From Novosphingopyxis baekryungensis DSM 16222 (GTDB taxonomy: Bacteria > Pseudomonadota > Alphaproteobacteria > Sphingomonadales > Sphingomonadaceae), in assembly GCF_000420305.1 (NCBI RefSeq), contig NZ_ATUR01000005.1, positions 236,943-300,942 on the forward strand: 64,000 nucleotides of DNA, written 5' to 3'. Positions within the stretch are counted from its first letter, which is position 1, and the number at the start of each line of letters is the position of its first letter. Position numbers and translations under genes: made by a program. The notes under the pieces were generated by a model that was given only the letters and a program-made list of their open reading frames with translations, was not told where the DNA came from and did not search any database. Of the stretch, positions 9,838-20,500 are shown piece by piece.

Positions 9838-12339
9838 TCAGAAATCAAAGTCGTTGGTGAAGCTGCGGCGCAGAATGTAGCGCGCGCTTCGATATTCGCT
9901 GTAATGCGAGGTTTCTCCGTGCTGTTCTTCGAGGCGCAACACCACCTCCTTGCCATTGTAATCATCGGCCTTGCGTGACAGCAGGAAGCGGACTGGATGC
10001 TCGCGTTCCCGGGGATTTTCGGACCTAAAATCGAATAACAGTTCGTGGCTGTCTGAAATCAGGTCACCCGATTGCGAGAAAATCCCTGCGCGCAGGCGTC
10101 GTGCCTGGGTCTTCTCGGTGACTGGAACGGTTTGGTAGAACCTGACCGAGATCTGGCTGGCCGTAATTACCTGATTTGTGCTGCCAATGATCTCGACATC
10201 GACAATAGAGGTGTCGCTCTGCCGCTTCTTGTTAACGCGGACGACGGGAACCACCGCCTCTTGCAACGTGGCGCCACCATGCACGAAGCGGCTACCAGAA
10301 CCCTTGAGGCGCAGGCGGTTAATCGACTTCGGCACCAAGATTTCGACGTCACCTTGCAACCCTGCCTCATCCGGCTTGTAGAGCCTGAGCCCCCGTTGGG
10401 GTTTAAGACCATGGCCGAGCACGAAGCGGCGATTGCGAAAGAGGATGGTCTCGCCCACCACCTCCGAACCTGAAAAGTCACTCTCGTCGATGGGTCGGTG
10501 CTGGTAGATGAATCCATGATCTGCGGTGATCAGCAAATTGTTGGCATTGGCTGCGGTCAGCTTCTTAACAAGCTGAACCAGCTCATCGAGCGCCTTCTCC
10601 GCAGCGTCAAACACCCGATCTTCTGTGGCAGCTTTATCGCCAGTCGCATCGATTAGATTGTGATAGACATAGATGACGTCGTGGTCGCGAAACAGCGACC
10701 GGTAGTCGTCTCGCTGCATCTTGAGGAGGTCATCTGCCAGCAAGGCCGTCGTTCGGTCTCCCTCGCGCCCGCGGCCGAGAATCTTCTTTCGGTTTTCGGT
10801 TCCCTGCGAGCTCTGACCATCAACGATCACAGCGCTGGTGTCATTGTCCGCGATCTGCAGGTCACGGTTCGGAAGCAGAGAGGCCATGCCAAGCTGGGTA
10901 TAAGTCGGCAGCGATCCCAGCATTGTTTCGATTTCTGCGTCGTAACGGTCGAGCCCACGCACTCGACCCAATAACTCATCCGCCACTTCATAGCGCATGG
11001 CGTCCGAAATGATGACGCAGATCTTCTGGTCCCTCTGCCGATAAGGGGCGACGTGGGTGGCATAGAATGTCCGTTGGGCCGGCACAGGCGACGCATGCCA
11101 CTTAGGTGCTGCATCGACATGGACCTGCCAGCTATCATTGAGGCGCAGCAGGTAGGTGTTCACATAATGGTTCTCCACCTGCTCATAAAGCTCGGCCATC
11201 AGGCTAGCCTGTCCCGACTTCTGCATGTGGTAGATGAACTTGCGATAGAGCTGATCGATGCGGAACCAGCTCCCGGCATAGCGGTTGACGCCTTCCGCCA
11301 TGCTTGTCATGCCGAGGTTTACCTGCGCCATCGCTGCTTGAAATTCAGCTGCGAAGCCAATGGCCTCATAGAGATCGCGGAAGCGGTCGTACCAGTAGCT
11401 CTGGCGGCGCTGGCGGATCCAGCTTGCTACGTCTCCAGCCGCGAGTGTTCGCGCCGAGACACCACGCACGAGTGCGACGATAATCGCCCGATCAATATCT
11501 TCAAAATGGTCGAGATCGATAAGGCCGCGAAAATTGCGCGTTTCAAGATCGGCACGCACGCCCAGCACTTTAGCGTAATTGGAGGATAGTGCCTCGAAGG
11601 CTTGAGCTGCGTGGCGGTTGTTTTTCCAGCGGCGGAAAAAGACCAGCGCCTCTGGCGAAAGCCCCCCGGCTTCTCCCAGTCCCATGGCATAGCAGGCCTT
11701 AAACAATGACACCGCGAAATCCTCAATGCTGGGATGTACGGCCGTATAGCCATAATGTCGGCCCATCTGATCCCACAGGAATTCCCCAAGACCGGCCCGC
11801 TCCACTAAGCGCATGGCTTCGTCAGTTCCCTCTGCAAGATCGGCCAGCAGCCGCTCGACAACGGAGTCAAACCCACCTTCGCCACCGGCGCACACGCTCA
11901 GCATCTTCAGGCGCAAGGCGTTTGCCGTGTCGTCATTGTGGGCAAGCCGCTTGAGTAATTCGAGCCTGCGGGCGGAGCGGAAGAACTCCGCATGCGCGCG
12001 CACCACATCTTCAAGACCAAGCCCAAGGCCCAGTTCGGACAACCAGAGGGCTGCTTGGTCCGCCTTAAACGTGCCGTGGGCCAGCTGCACGTCAAGCAGC
12101 CAGTTGCCGATCAGCGCAGGCTCAGGCCCTTCGCGGTAGATCAGGAAGCGCCCCTGTGGCATCTCCCGCAGGATCCGGTGCTTTACCGCGAACTCGTTGT
12201 TGGCGAGCGCAATCTTCTCGACGCCGGGCAGCTCAAGAGCCTCGAACGTCTCGCGCAGCTCGCGTGCCGTATCTGTCCAGAACACGATTCGGTGACGGTC
12301 AAAAGCCGCTCCCAGGCCTTTGGCGATGCGATCATTCAT
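9838..12339 (-). CDS. pglZ: BREX alkaline-phosphatase-superfamily protein PglZ
   Basis: This 833-residue protein has an all-helical N-terminal half. An alkaline-phosphatase fold with metal-binding signatures then follows: CVIISDAMRYE near residue 441, VYHNLIDATGD near 560 and LLITADHGF near 600. PglZ is the signature component of all BREX types and is needed for both defence and methylation, though its substrate is not settled. The ATG is 2 bases beyond the pglX stop, so translation is coupled. No key residue appears to be missing. Confidence 0.92.
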   Translation of the reverse strand: MNDRIAKGLGAAFDRHRIVFWTDTARELRETFEALELPGVEKIALANNEFAVKHRILREMPQGRFLIYREGPEPALIGNWLLDVQLAHGTFKADQAALWLSELGLGLGLEDVVRAHAEFFRSARRLELLKRLAHNDDTANALRLKMLSVCAGGEGGFDSVVERLLADLAEGTDEAMRLVERAGLGEFLWDQMGRHYGYTAVHPSIEDFAVSLFKACYAMGLGEAGGLSPEALVFFRRWKNNRHAAQAFEALSSNYAKVLGVRADLETRNFRGLIDLDHFEDIDRAIIVALVRGVSARTLAAGDVASWIRQRRQSYWYDRFRDLYEAIGFAAEFQAAMAQVNLGMTSMAEGVNRYAGSWFRIDQLYRKFIYHMQKSGQASLMAELYEQVENHYVNTYLLRLNDSWQVHVDAAPKWHASPVPAQRTFYATHVAPYRQRDQKICVIISDAMRYEVADELLGRVRGLDRYDAEIETMLGSLPTYTQLGMASLLPNRDLQIADNDTSAVIVDGQSSQGTENRKKILGRGREGDRTTALLADDLLKMQRDDYRSLFRDHDVIYVYHNLIDATGDKAATEDRVFDAAEKALDELVQLVKKLTAANANNLLITADHGFIYQHRPIDESDFSGSEVVGETILFRNRRFVLGHGLKPQRGLRLYKPDEAGLQGDVEILVPKSINRLRLKGSGSRFVHGGATLQEAVVPVVRVNKKRQSDTSIVDVEIIGSTNQVITASQISVRFYQTVPVTEKTQARRLRAGIFSQSGDLISDSHELLFDFRSENPREREHPVRFLLSRKADDYNGKEVVLRLEEQHGETSHYSEYRSARYILRRSFTNDFDF

Positions 12340-12341
12340 GC

Positions 12342-15300
12342 TCAGTTATCCGCATCCGACAGGCCCTTGATGGGTTTGAGCGCCAGACCAAACTTCGGGT
12401 AGTTGGACTTCACCCCATCATCGAGATCGATTTCGATCTTCTGCGTGGCCAGCGGGTAGAGCACGTCGCGTTCGTATCCATCGAGCTCCTCGATCACCTT
12501 GGTCGCCTCGCCTACCTCTTTGAGCGCCTTGGTGCGCTGGGCAGGCGTAGCTTCGGGGTTCATGCTCTGCGCCTCCTGAGCCTTGCGGTGGGCCTCCAGT
12601 TTGTTGCGGTATTCGCGAAGGTAATCGTTCAGTACCACGCTGACCGTGTCCGACCGATAGCGGTGCATGTAGATCAAGGCTTGGAAGCTGCCTTTGGGGC
12701 TGGCGAACATCCAGTAGATCGGACGCTTCTTGTAGCGACGCACATGGTAGTCATAGAAATCACGAGTGAACCACTTGCGGATATCCTTGCCCAGCGCGCC
12801 TTCAATTAAGGCCAGATTTTCCTGGAACTTCGCCTCGCCGAAGGTCACCCGCAGGAACTTGCGGAAACGTTCGGCGATGTCGTCGGAGAACCAGTCACCC
12901 TGCAGCACCGGGATGACATTGTCGGAATCCACGTCAAAGCTGGGCTCCGGCACACGTGCAAGGTATTCGGCGAAACCTTCGCCCTGATTGGCCAGGATCA
13001 GTCCGGGCGCATCCAAGCTGAAGCGGCCAAACATGCAACCTACGGCATAGTGCAGGAATTCTTCCATTGTGCGCGCAAGTAGATCTGCCTCACGTTGCTC
13101 GTCCGCCTTGTCGCCCTTGATCGAATAGGCGGGGTTGCAGGTGAGGGTAATTTCCTCCAGCGGCACCTCGGAAGTCAGTTCATCTTGCAGGTCATAGGCG
13201 TCGATGAAGATGCGATTATTCTCTTCCTCCAGCCGCTGCATTTCTTGGGTCATGCCGTGCCAATGGGCGCGCAGGCTCGCGTAGCTGCCTGCCAGCGTCT
13301 CAGACCGATGCTCGGAGGCGAGAAGCGGCAGCGAGGCGAAATCCCAAGAAGTCTCGTAAGCGTCCCAGTCGGAGCGGGAGATTGCAATAATCGCATCGGC
13401 AATTTCGATGATCTTATCACGATCTTTGAATGCACCAGCCATCAGTGGAAAACCAAGGACTGTCTCCATTTCAAAATTAAGCGTAGGACTTATGGATGAC
13501 AATATGTGCTGGGCAACCGTTGATCCTAATAACGCCGCGTATTGTTTCGCGTCACTTTCAAGTTTGGGGAATATACTAGATCCGGCGACGTCCCAAACAT
13601 AGCCTTGAGGCAAATATCTCGCCGCAAAATTTCTAGTGCTAATCTTGTTCCAGGATACGCATTCACGAAAATACAAGTCGGAATTTTCCGATCTTCTCCT
13701 CGTCAAGCCACGCCCTTCATCTCGCCAATTGAGCAGGAATTCGCCGTTGCCATACCAACGCCTATAATCCCCCCCTTTTGTGTAAGGAACCCAGTATTGC
13801 GTTTTGCGATACTCTCTGTCGTATATTTGTGGAGGTACTAGGGAAGTATTTCGTGAGACTTCAGGCCAGAAGCGCAGGAATGAGTTGTTATCACCCGTAA
13901 TCATTCCCTGGATCCCACGCACACCTTTAGACAGCGGAGAAGCTTTTGAGAACACCTTTACCAAGTCCGCACTCAGCCAGTAAGTGATCAAACTACCTGG
14001 GATCTCGGCAAATATCGCTGAAGGGACTTTAAAATAGAGTCCCGCTCTACGATTAGAGATCGCCGACGACAGCATGCTTGCTTTCTCGGCTTCATTGGCA
14101 CCATCAACGAGGCGGACATAATCGCCGTATATGTCGGGCCAGTATGCGTTGGATATTACAAATGCCGTTGTAGATACTACTGCTCCACCAATGGTATCAA
14201 AAGCGCGCTCGCCCAAATGGGCCATTGAGATAATAGTCGTACTTTTGAGAATCTTATCGCGGAGCTTTTCGAATGAGGAGAGAAACATCCAAGACTGCAT
14301 GTTAATCATTGCCATCAGCCCATGCCCGAGCGTCAGTGCCAGCGAGCGTTCCATGAACATGGCGAACAGGTCAGATTTACTGCCTGGGTATCTGGCCTTT
14401 GCATAGTCAGATAACTTCCCGTTCATCCCCTTAGAACCCATGTAGGGCGGGTTAGCCACGACCACATGGTATTTAGGCGAGAGCGCCTCCGCCATCTCCA
14501 GAACCTTCAGCACCCGCTCCTGCACTTCGCGCAGCAGCAGGTCGCCGCCGAAATCCTTCAGCCTCACGACCCGGGCCACCTCGGCAGGGTCGCGCAGCTT
14601 CGGCACAATTAGCGAGCCGAAGTTCTTTGCCTGCTCGAACTGCCCCATCGTTGCGCGAAAATCGGCGGTGAACAAATCGCTGCCCACCACGGTAGCGACG
14701 TCCTGCATCTCAGATGGCGTGAAGCGTACATCTTGCAGCACGCAGATATTCGGCTGCACCGCTTGACGGAAGAACCTGCGGCGCCCGAGCATGGTTGCCG
14801 CCTTCATCGCTAACGCGAATGCAGCCAGCGCACCCGCTCGTTCATCGATCTCGATCCCGTATAGGTTGTGGGTCAGGATCAACCCAGGAATCTCGGTCGC
14901 CTCATACCCCTCTTCCTCATAGATCGCGTAAAGCAGATCGAAGGAATAGGTCAGCATGTGCCCTGACCCGCAGGCCGGATCACAAAGGCGGATATCCTGT
15001 GGCCGGGAAATGCGCAGGAAATCGGTTTCTGGCTCTTCAGGCGCGATGTAATAGTCCATCTTCGCCGCGAGCTTCGAGGTCGGGCGGTTCAGCAGCCAGA
15101 GCCGTCCCAGCGAATTCTCCACCAGATAGCGCACGATCCAGTGCGGGGTGAAAAGCTGGGTCGCCGCCGGAATGTTCTCGGCCGTGATCTTCTTGTTCTT
15201 CTTGAGGCCCGCGAAGACCTCATCCTTTCTCTCCGATATATAGAACTGGTAGAGCCAGCCGATAACCTCGACATCCTCGCAAACGTCGGGGGTCATGGCT

Positions 15301-15851
15301 TCGCGCACATAGGCCAGGATCGAGGCGTTCGACAAAAGATCGTCGGGTAGAAGTAGCTCTGTGTAGTCGTCGATCCGCTCGAACAGGAACGGTATAGCCC
15401 TGTGTAGGTCGTTGCAAATGGTGACGATAAGAAGCCGATAGGCCTCGGTCTGGGCATCGGAACTCGGGGTGCGGCCATCCAGTAAGCCGCGAACCTGTTC
15501 ACGGATCCTCTCAGGCACATGGTCCTCGTCCATGTGCCCAGCTTTGGCCTCGGCCAAGATCTCTGGCTGAAACTGACCGGAGACAGGCGAAACAACGCGA
15601 ACCTTATTCAACTCATTCATATCCATGAAACGAAGAGCTGAGAAGCGATTAAACCAAGTGTAGGCAACACGCTCGACTACCTGATCCTGCCCGTCCTTGG
15701 CGATAGCCGCCTCAAGTTTCCTCATCGCATCGGGATGCTCGCGGCGGGCTGCCGAGTTCTCGGCAATCACAGATTCAAGCTTGGCGCTGACCTGCGCAAT
15801 CAGTGCGCGGCGGGCAAACTGCGCGAATTTTTTGAGCTTCGAGATATCCAT
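12342..15851 (-). CDS. pglX: BREX adenine-specific DNA methyltransferase PglX
   Basis: At about 1169 residues it matches type I PglX. The SAM-binding motif DPACGSGHML lies near residue 294 and the catalytic NPPY near 465, as in N6-adenine methyltransferases. PglX marks host DNA at an asymmetric site; unmarked phage DNA is blocked. The ATG at 15851 overlaps the stop of the upstream nuclease gene by one base and is preferred over the TTG just before it. The middle of the gene, about 13,400-14,440 (roughly residues 470-815, after NPPY), is clearly more A+T rich than both ends. That is where the target-recognition region lies, so specificity may have been exchanged. Confidence 0.93.
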   Translation of the reverse strand: MDISKLKKFAQFARRALIAQVSAKLESVIAENSAARREHPDAMRKLEAAIAKDGQDQVVERVAYTWFNRFSALRFMDMNELNKVRVVSPVSGQFQPEILAEAKAGHMDEDHVPERIREQVRGLLDGRTPSSDAQTEAYRLLIVTICNDLHRAIPFLFERIDDYTELLLPDDLLSNASILAYVREAMTPDVCEDVEVIGWLYQFYISERKDEVFAGLKKNKKITAENIPAATQLFTPHWIVRYLVENSLGRLWLLNRPTSKLAAKMDYYIAPEEPETDFLRISRPQDIRLCDPACGSGHMLTYSFDLLYAIYEEEGYEATEIPGLILTHNLYGIEIDERAGALAAFALAMKAATMLGRRRFFRQAVQPNICVLQDVRFTPSEMQDVATVVGSDLFTADFRATMGQFEQAKNFGSLIVPKLRDPAEVARVVRLKDFGGDLLLREVQERVLKVLEMAEALSPKYHVVVANPPYMGSKGMNGKLSDYAKARYPGSKSDLFAMFMERSLALTLGHGLMAMINMQSWMFLSSFEKLRDKILKSTTIISMAHLGERAFDTIGGAVVSTTAFVISNAYWPDIYGDYVRLVDGANEAEKASMLSSAISNRRAGLYFKVPSAIFAEIPGSLITYWLSADLVKVFSKASPLSKGVRGIQGMITGDNNSFLRFWPEVSRNTSLVPPQIYDREYRKTQYWVPYTKGGDYRRWYGNGEFLLNWRDEGRGLTRRRSENSDLYFRECVSWNKISTRNFAARYLPQGYVWDVAGSSIFPKLESDAKQYAALLGSTVAQHILSSISPTLNFEMETVLGFPLMAGAFKDRDKIIEIADAIIAISRSDWDAYETSWDFASLPLLASEHRSETLAGSYASLRAHWHGMTQEMQRLEEENNRIFIDAYDLQDELTSEVPLEEITLTCNPAYSIKGDKADEQREADLLARTMEEFLHYAVGCMFGRFSLDAPGLILANQGEGFAEYLARVPEPSFDVDSDNVIPVLQGDWFSDDIAERFRKFLRVTFGEAKFQENLALIEGALGKDIRKWFTRDFYDYHVRRYKKRPIYWMFASPKGSFQALIYMHRYRSDTVSVVLNDYLREYRNKLEAHRKAQEAQSMNPEATPAQRTKALKEVGEATKVIEELDGYERDVLYPLATQKIEIDLDDGVKSNYPKFGLALKPIKGLSDADN

Positions 15852-16354
15852 CAAGCAGCTGCCCCTTCATTTATGCGCCGGAGGGAATGATCCCCGAATT
15901 GCTTTTTCCACTGTGCAACGTTCAGAACGATGCAGCTGGTCGCGCAGTCGCGCTCCCAATCAGCATGAGACAGTGGAATTGATCTTTTGAGTTCGTCCTG
16001 CTTCGCTAAAAGCAGCGCGCTATCCAGTTTTTTCATAGAAATGAGAGCGATGTAGACAATCGCTCGCTCACCTTTTCCCTGGATTGACCGAAAGAAAAGC
16101 GTGTCTCGGAATTTGCCTGAGAGGCTTTGCACCAGCTCTCCGGATTTCAGCTTCTTCTCAAACGCTTCAGGGTCCTTAGCCGCAGGGTCGTCCGGGTCCT
16201 TTATTTCAACGAAGATATCACGGTCCTCGTACTCCGCGATAAAATCGACCCGCTTAGCGGTGCTTGCTCCATGATACGCAGCGTCGTCAAAATGAAAGAC
16301 AGACTTCGCCTCCGAGAACGTCAACTCCAGATCGAACTCTCGAACGGTCGTCAT
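15851..16354 (-). CDS. Small PD-(D/E)XK nuclease-like protein nested in the BREX operon
   Basis: This 167-residue protein carries the pattern of a PD-(D/E)XK nuclease core: a strand with Asp37 (KRVDFIAEY), then DIFVEIKDP with Glu50 and Lys52, with helices behind. A metal-dependent DNA or RNA nuclease activity is the natural inference. Its start overlaps the stop of the AAA ATPase gene by four bases (ATGA) and its stop overlaps the pglX start by one, so it is made as part of the BREX message. It has no similarity that I can see to standard BREX components or to the DUF4435 partner of PARIS. The fold assignment is by motif only. Confidence 0.65.
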   Translation of the reverse strand: MTTVREFDLELTFSEAKSVFHFDDAAYHGASTAKRVDFIAEYEDRDIFVEIKDPDDPAAKDPEAFEKKLKSGELVQSLSGKFRDTLFFRSIQGKGERAIVYIALISMKKLDSALLLAKQDELKRSIPLSHADWERDCATSCIVLNVAQWKKQFGDHSLRRINEGAAA

Positions 16355-17523
16355 AGTTTGACGCCTTCCAGCGAGCGATCAACCTCCGCATCGTACAAGT
16401 CACTAAATGTCTGAGATATTCCAGTCTCGGAAATGCGGGAATAATCATCAATTGATTGAACGGATATAGATCCATCGTCCGCCGCATTAGCTATGACGTG
16501 ATAGAGGATGTGATCCTCCTTGCCCTTGTCCATGAGCAAATCGAACCATTTCAAAAGGACATAATCGTGCGTAGCCAGAATGATCTGCTGGCCGTTGCGC
16601 GATAGCTCGAGAAGCACCTGGACAACCTCGTTCATGAGCGCCGGATTCAGGTTTGCCTCGGGCTCATCCCATAAAAGGACGCCAGTGTTTCCTGGGTTGA
16701 TTGATCCATTGCAGAGCAAGCGGTGCAGGACGCCAATTTTCCGATAGCCTTCGGCCGTCATGCCGCTCGAAAATGATTCCCTACTTCTAGCGACGAACCG
16801 GAGGACCGTAGAGTCCTGATACATTTGTGCGGTCTTGGCGCGCGACCGATCCGGATCTGGCCGTTCCTCGTATTCTCCGGGTTCAAACTGAAACCCGCCG
16901 CCGTTTGTCCACCGGTAGCGTCCGCCGACAAGTGAGACCAATTCACGAACGATGTTTGAGAGCCTCGGATCCTCTTCCAGATTGGCGGCCTCATCTTCAA
17001 AACTGGGCGTGGTGAGGAGTGCAGCCAAGTCGAGGTAGGTGTCATCGAAAATCATCTCGACAGTCGCCCGATCATGATTTTCATCCTGCATGGCGCGAAC
17101 GAGCGACAGGACTTCCTTCGTCGGGATGAACACGGGGCGGGACTGCGCTTCAGAGCGAGCGTCCGTCTCTAATTGGACCTCCGTGGACCTTCTTTTGAAT
17201 GAAATGGCGGCCTTGGTGTCATCGCTTCCCTTAATGCACATCCTGGCTCCACCAGATGCTCCCCGGGCCCACAATTCGCCAATCTTGCTCTCGCCCGGAG
17301 AGAAAACTCGCAATAGCTTGTTCGTCAGCTGCGTGTCGGTGCCCCTTTCCGAACCCTCTACCTCCGATGCCGGTTGGCTTGCGATCGCCAACGTGTAGAT
17401 CGCCTTGAGCAGATGTGTTTTGCCGGTTCCGTTCGAACCAATGATCACGTTGAGGCGCGGCGAGAGAGGGATATCCAGTTTCCCGAACGCCGTGAAATTC
17501 TCAATTTCAATACCCGCGATCAT
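16351..17523 (-). CDS. AAA (ABC/OLD-like) ATPase nested in the BREX operon
   Basis: The 390-residue protein begins with the SMC/RecF-like IEIENFTAFG strand and Walker A GSNGTGKT (29-36). It ends with LLWDEPEANLNP (Walker B plus D-loop, near 286) and ATHDYVLL (H-loop, near 318). There is no Toprim domain after the ATPase, unlike OLD or Gabija GajA. ATPases of this AAA_15/21 type act as sensors in PARIS, Septu and retron systems, each with a nuclease partner. Here the partner would be the PD-(D/E)XK gene just downstream. Its ATG overlaps the brxC stop by one base (TGATG), so the pair is translationally tied to BREX. Confidence 0.8.
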   Translation of the reverse strand: MIAGIEIENFTAFGKLDIPLSPRLNVIIGSNGTGKTHLLKAIYTLAIASQPASEVEGSERGTDTQLTNKLLRVFSPGESKIGELWARGASGGARMCIKGSDDTKAAISFKRRSTEVQLETDARSEAQSRPVFIPTKEVLSLVRAMQDENHDRATVEMIFDDTYLDLAALLTTPSFEDEAANLEEDPRLSNIVRELVSLVGGRYRWTNGGGFQFEPGEYEERPDPDRSRAKTAQMYQDSTVLRFVARSRESFSSGMTAEGYRKIGVLHRLLCNGSINPGNTGVLLWDEPEANLNPALMNEVVQVLLELSRNGQQIILATHDYVLLKWFDLLMDKGKEDHILYHVIANAADDGSISVQSIDDYSRISETGISQTFSDLYDAEVDRSLEGVKL

Positions 17524-20500
17524 CAGACCGTGATCCTCTTGCCGCTCCGAATTTCAGCGAGCAGCGTTTCGCGATAGGATTGAAGGTATGTTTCAACGTC
17601 CGCCTCACTGGCGAGATACGGGCTCGTGAAACTGACCTTGAGATTGGCGGTCGAGACGTATTCTACCGGCGAGGGAGCGGGGGCCGGCTGCGGCGTAGTC
17701 CCTCCAGCTGGTTCCTCAATCCCCTTGCCTTCCCCAGATGGGGTAGGATTAGTGGCAGAAGGTTCGGGTGGCGCTGGCGGTGTGGCTAACCGGGCGATCT
17801 TCCCAAGCAATGCCGGATAGGTTTCCGAACGGAAATTGGCGGTACGCTCGCGGATCATAGCCACAAGTTTGGCATTGCGAACGCTGGCTTCAGCGGCCTC
17901 GCACTCGCTGAGAATCTCAGCCTTGGCTGCGGCATCCGATAGCGCGAATTCTGGTACCGCCTCAATCTTGGCCTTGAGCTCGGCTAGACCCTCAAGAGCG
18001 CTGTCCCGCTCCTGCACGATAAAAGCATCAACATGGGCACGCAGATTATCGAGATCTGCTTTGACCTGCTGTATGGCGTTACCCTTGTAGCAGAGCGGAT
18101 CAGCCAGAACTTCGCGGATCGCCTCGGCCTGATTGCTTCCGGTGTAGGACAGGTTGGTCGCCTGCTCGGCAAGGAAATCGCGGGCCTCGTCATAGATCTT
18201 GCGCTGGGCCCCGCCCATAAAGCGTCGGATAGGGTCAACCACCTGCTCTTTCGCATCGAGCAACGCGTCTTCATTCCGCGGAAGGTCAGTGAAGTACCAG
18301 CCATAGGCCTTGTTCTCCACTTCGCGCAGTTGCGCGATGACTGGCGTGATCGCCACAACGAAAGGATAATCCTGGAGTTGCGCCTCAAACACTACAAGTT
18401 CCGCCGACAGCTTGGTGATAGCGTCTCCGGTTTCCTTACCCAAACCCTTCGCCTCGGACGCGACAGGCTGGCTATCGAACATCTCGGCATAGAATTCCCG
18501 AAGGGCCCGGACCTGATTGGCCGTGAACTCAACCTGCAGATCGAGCACTATGTTCGCCAGAGCATGCGCGTTCTTGAGCGCGTTCTCCAGCGCATCGCCT
18601 TCCAGCGGAGCACCATCTGATCGGGCTTCTAATTTGCCATGGGCGAAGAGGCTGGCGACCGTGCAGAGTATCGCAGCGTTGGGCCAGCCATAGGGCTTGA
18701 CCTCGAACTTCTCGACGATCGCCTTGACCGAAGTGCGAACACCGGTGCGAACATTGCCTTGCGCAAAGTTGAGAACTTCCTGCTCGGCCTCGGTCAGGTT
18801 ACTGCCTCCCGAAATCAGGGCACCCTCATTTGTCTGCCTCAGGAAGCGTCCGATATCAGTCTCGGCATAGGTCGCGCCGCGTAGCATCGGTAAATTGGTG
18901 TAGACCTTGTCGATCAGCGTCTGGAATGCGCGCCGGACCCTGGCTTGCGGATCTTCGCCGCGCAAATCCAGCTCTTCTCCGCGAACGTACAACTGCGCTT
19001 CCGCGATCAGAGTTCTCGCCCGAGTTGAAAGATCCCTGTAGCGGTTCGCGTTCTGCTGCCCCTTCTCACTAATGATCCGTTCGATAGAGGCCTGAGGGGC
19101 GGTCGCCCTAGTCTGACGGACATATTTCTCAGTCTGCTTGTACATCACCAGGTCACGGGCGAAGCGGTCGTCTGCCTTGACCAGAATCACCAGTTCGTCG
19201 CTTGACATGCTGGCCATCCGCAGCGCCTCAGTATTGCCGCTATGCTCGTGGAAAGGCGTAATTACATTGATCGAAAGCTCGTAATCCCGCCCTTGAAGAC
19301 GATCGTCGAGCTTACGTGCAAACGAGTAGTCGTGGGACGCTCCGTCGTGGCGAATCTTACGGTCCTTGATGACCCCATCAAAGACCAGAGCCTCCATCTC
19401 CCGCGCAACCTCGGTGGCGTCGACATCGACATTCTTGATCTCCTGCTCGACATCCTTTTCCTCGTCGGTCAGGAATTCGAAGAGATCGCCGTTGCGCTGG
19501 ATGTAGGTGTTTTGCTCTAGCAGGCTCAGCGCCGCTTCGACCCGGCGCTTAAGCTCGGTTTCATCCTCGTCGAACTTTTCGCGCATGAGGATAGCGATGT
19601 TGCGAGCTGTCGGTTTGAAGGGCTTCACATATTTGACGAGAAACAGGGCCTTCAAAATGCGCGTGGCGAACTCGTCACCGAGGTTGCGTTCGGCAATCTG
19701 GATGGATTGCTGAACACCGGATTTGAGTGCCGTGCGGATCCCCTCAAACATGAGATCAAAGGTCGCAATCTGGCCGAGCTCCAATTCAGCCAGATGGTTG
19801 GCGACCTCTTGGAACACGCCAAGCATCGAACGCTCGCCGACCGAACTGTGCCTGCCTTCAAACGCATTGTGCTGCGACAGCCCCTGTATCGCCATCTGAA
19901 ACAGGGGGTACTGATATGGGATGAATGGGTAGCTGTGAATGAAGTGGTCGCGGTCTTCGAAGTTCTTCAGATGAATTGAACCGTCCGCAAAGTCGAACAA
20001 CGTTCGCATGTTGTTGCTTTCGCGGCGGTACATATCCGAAAGGCTTTCAACCCCCATCTCCGTTTTTTTGAGCAGACGCTTCTGGATCACCTCGGCCACA
20101 TCCGCGCTGTTAAGCGGCATGCGATTTGCAAAACGCGCCTGGATCTTTGAGAAATCATTTTCTTGGCGCTCATTCATGTCGCCAATGACTGCATTCATGT
20201 CCTGCTGCGCAGTCACGATAATCCAGGCACGCCCACGGCATTTGGTGTTCAGACTCTCGGCGATCGTCTGGAGGTTGGTCATCAGCTTGACGTTGTCAGC
20301 AATGTACTGACCGACCTCGTCAACGAAGAAATTGAGGCGAAAATCCTTGTCTTGGGCATCGATGTAAGCCTTCACCTTGTCGGCGAAATCCTCGATCGAA
20401 ACCTTATAGTCCGAGCGATACTTGCTCAGAATTCCAGCGGCCTCTGACGCATCGGCACCGGTTGCCTTGGCATAAGCATTTGCAATGTTAGTGCCTTCAA

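Noticed and set aside
15851..17523. Calling the nested pair PARIS (AriA/AriB)
   Set aside because: The small partner is half the length of AriB and shows a PD-(D/E)XK pattern rather than DUF4435/Toprim.
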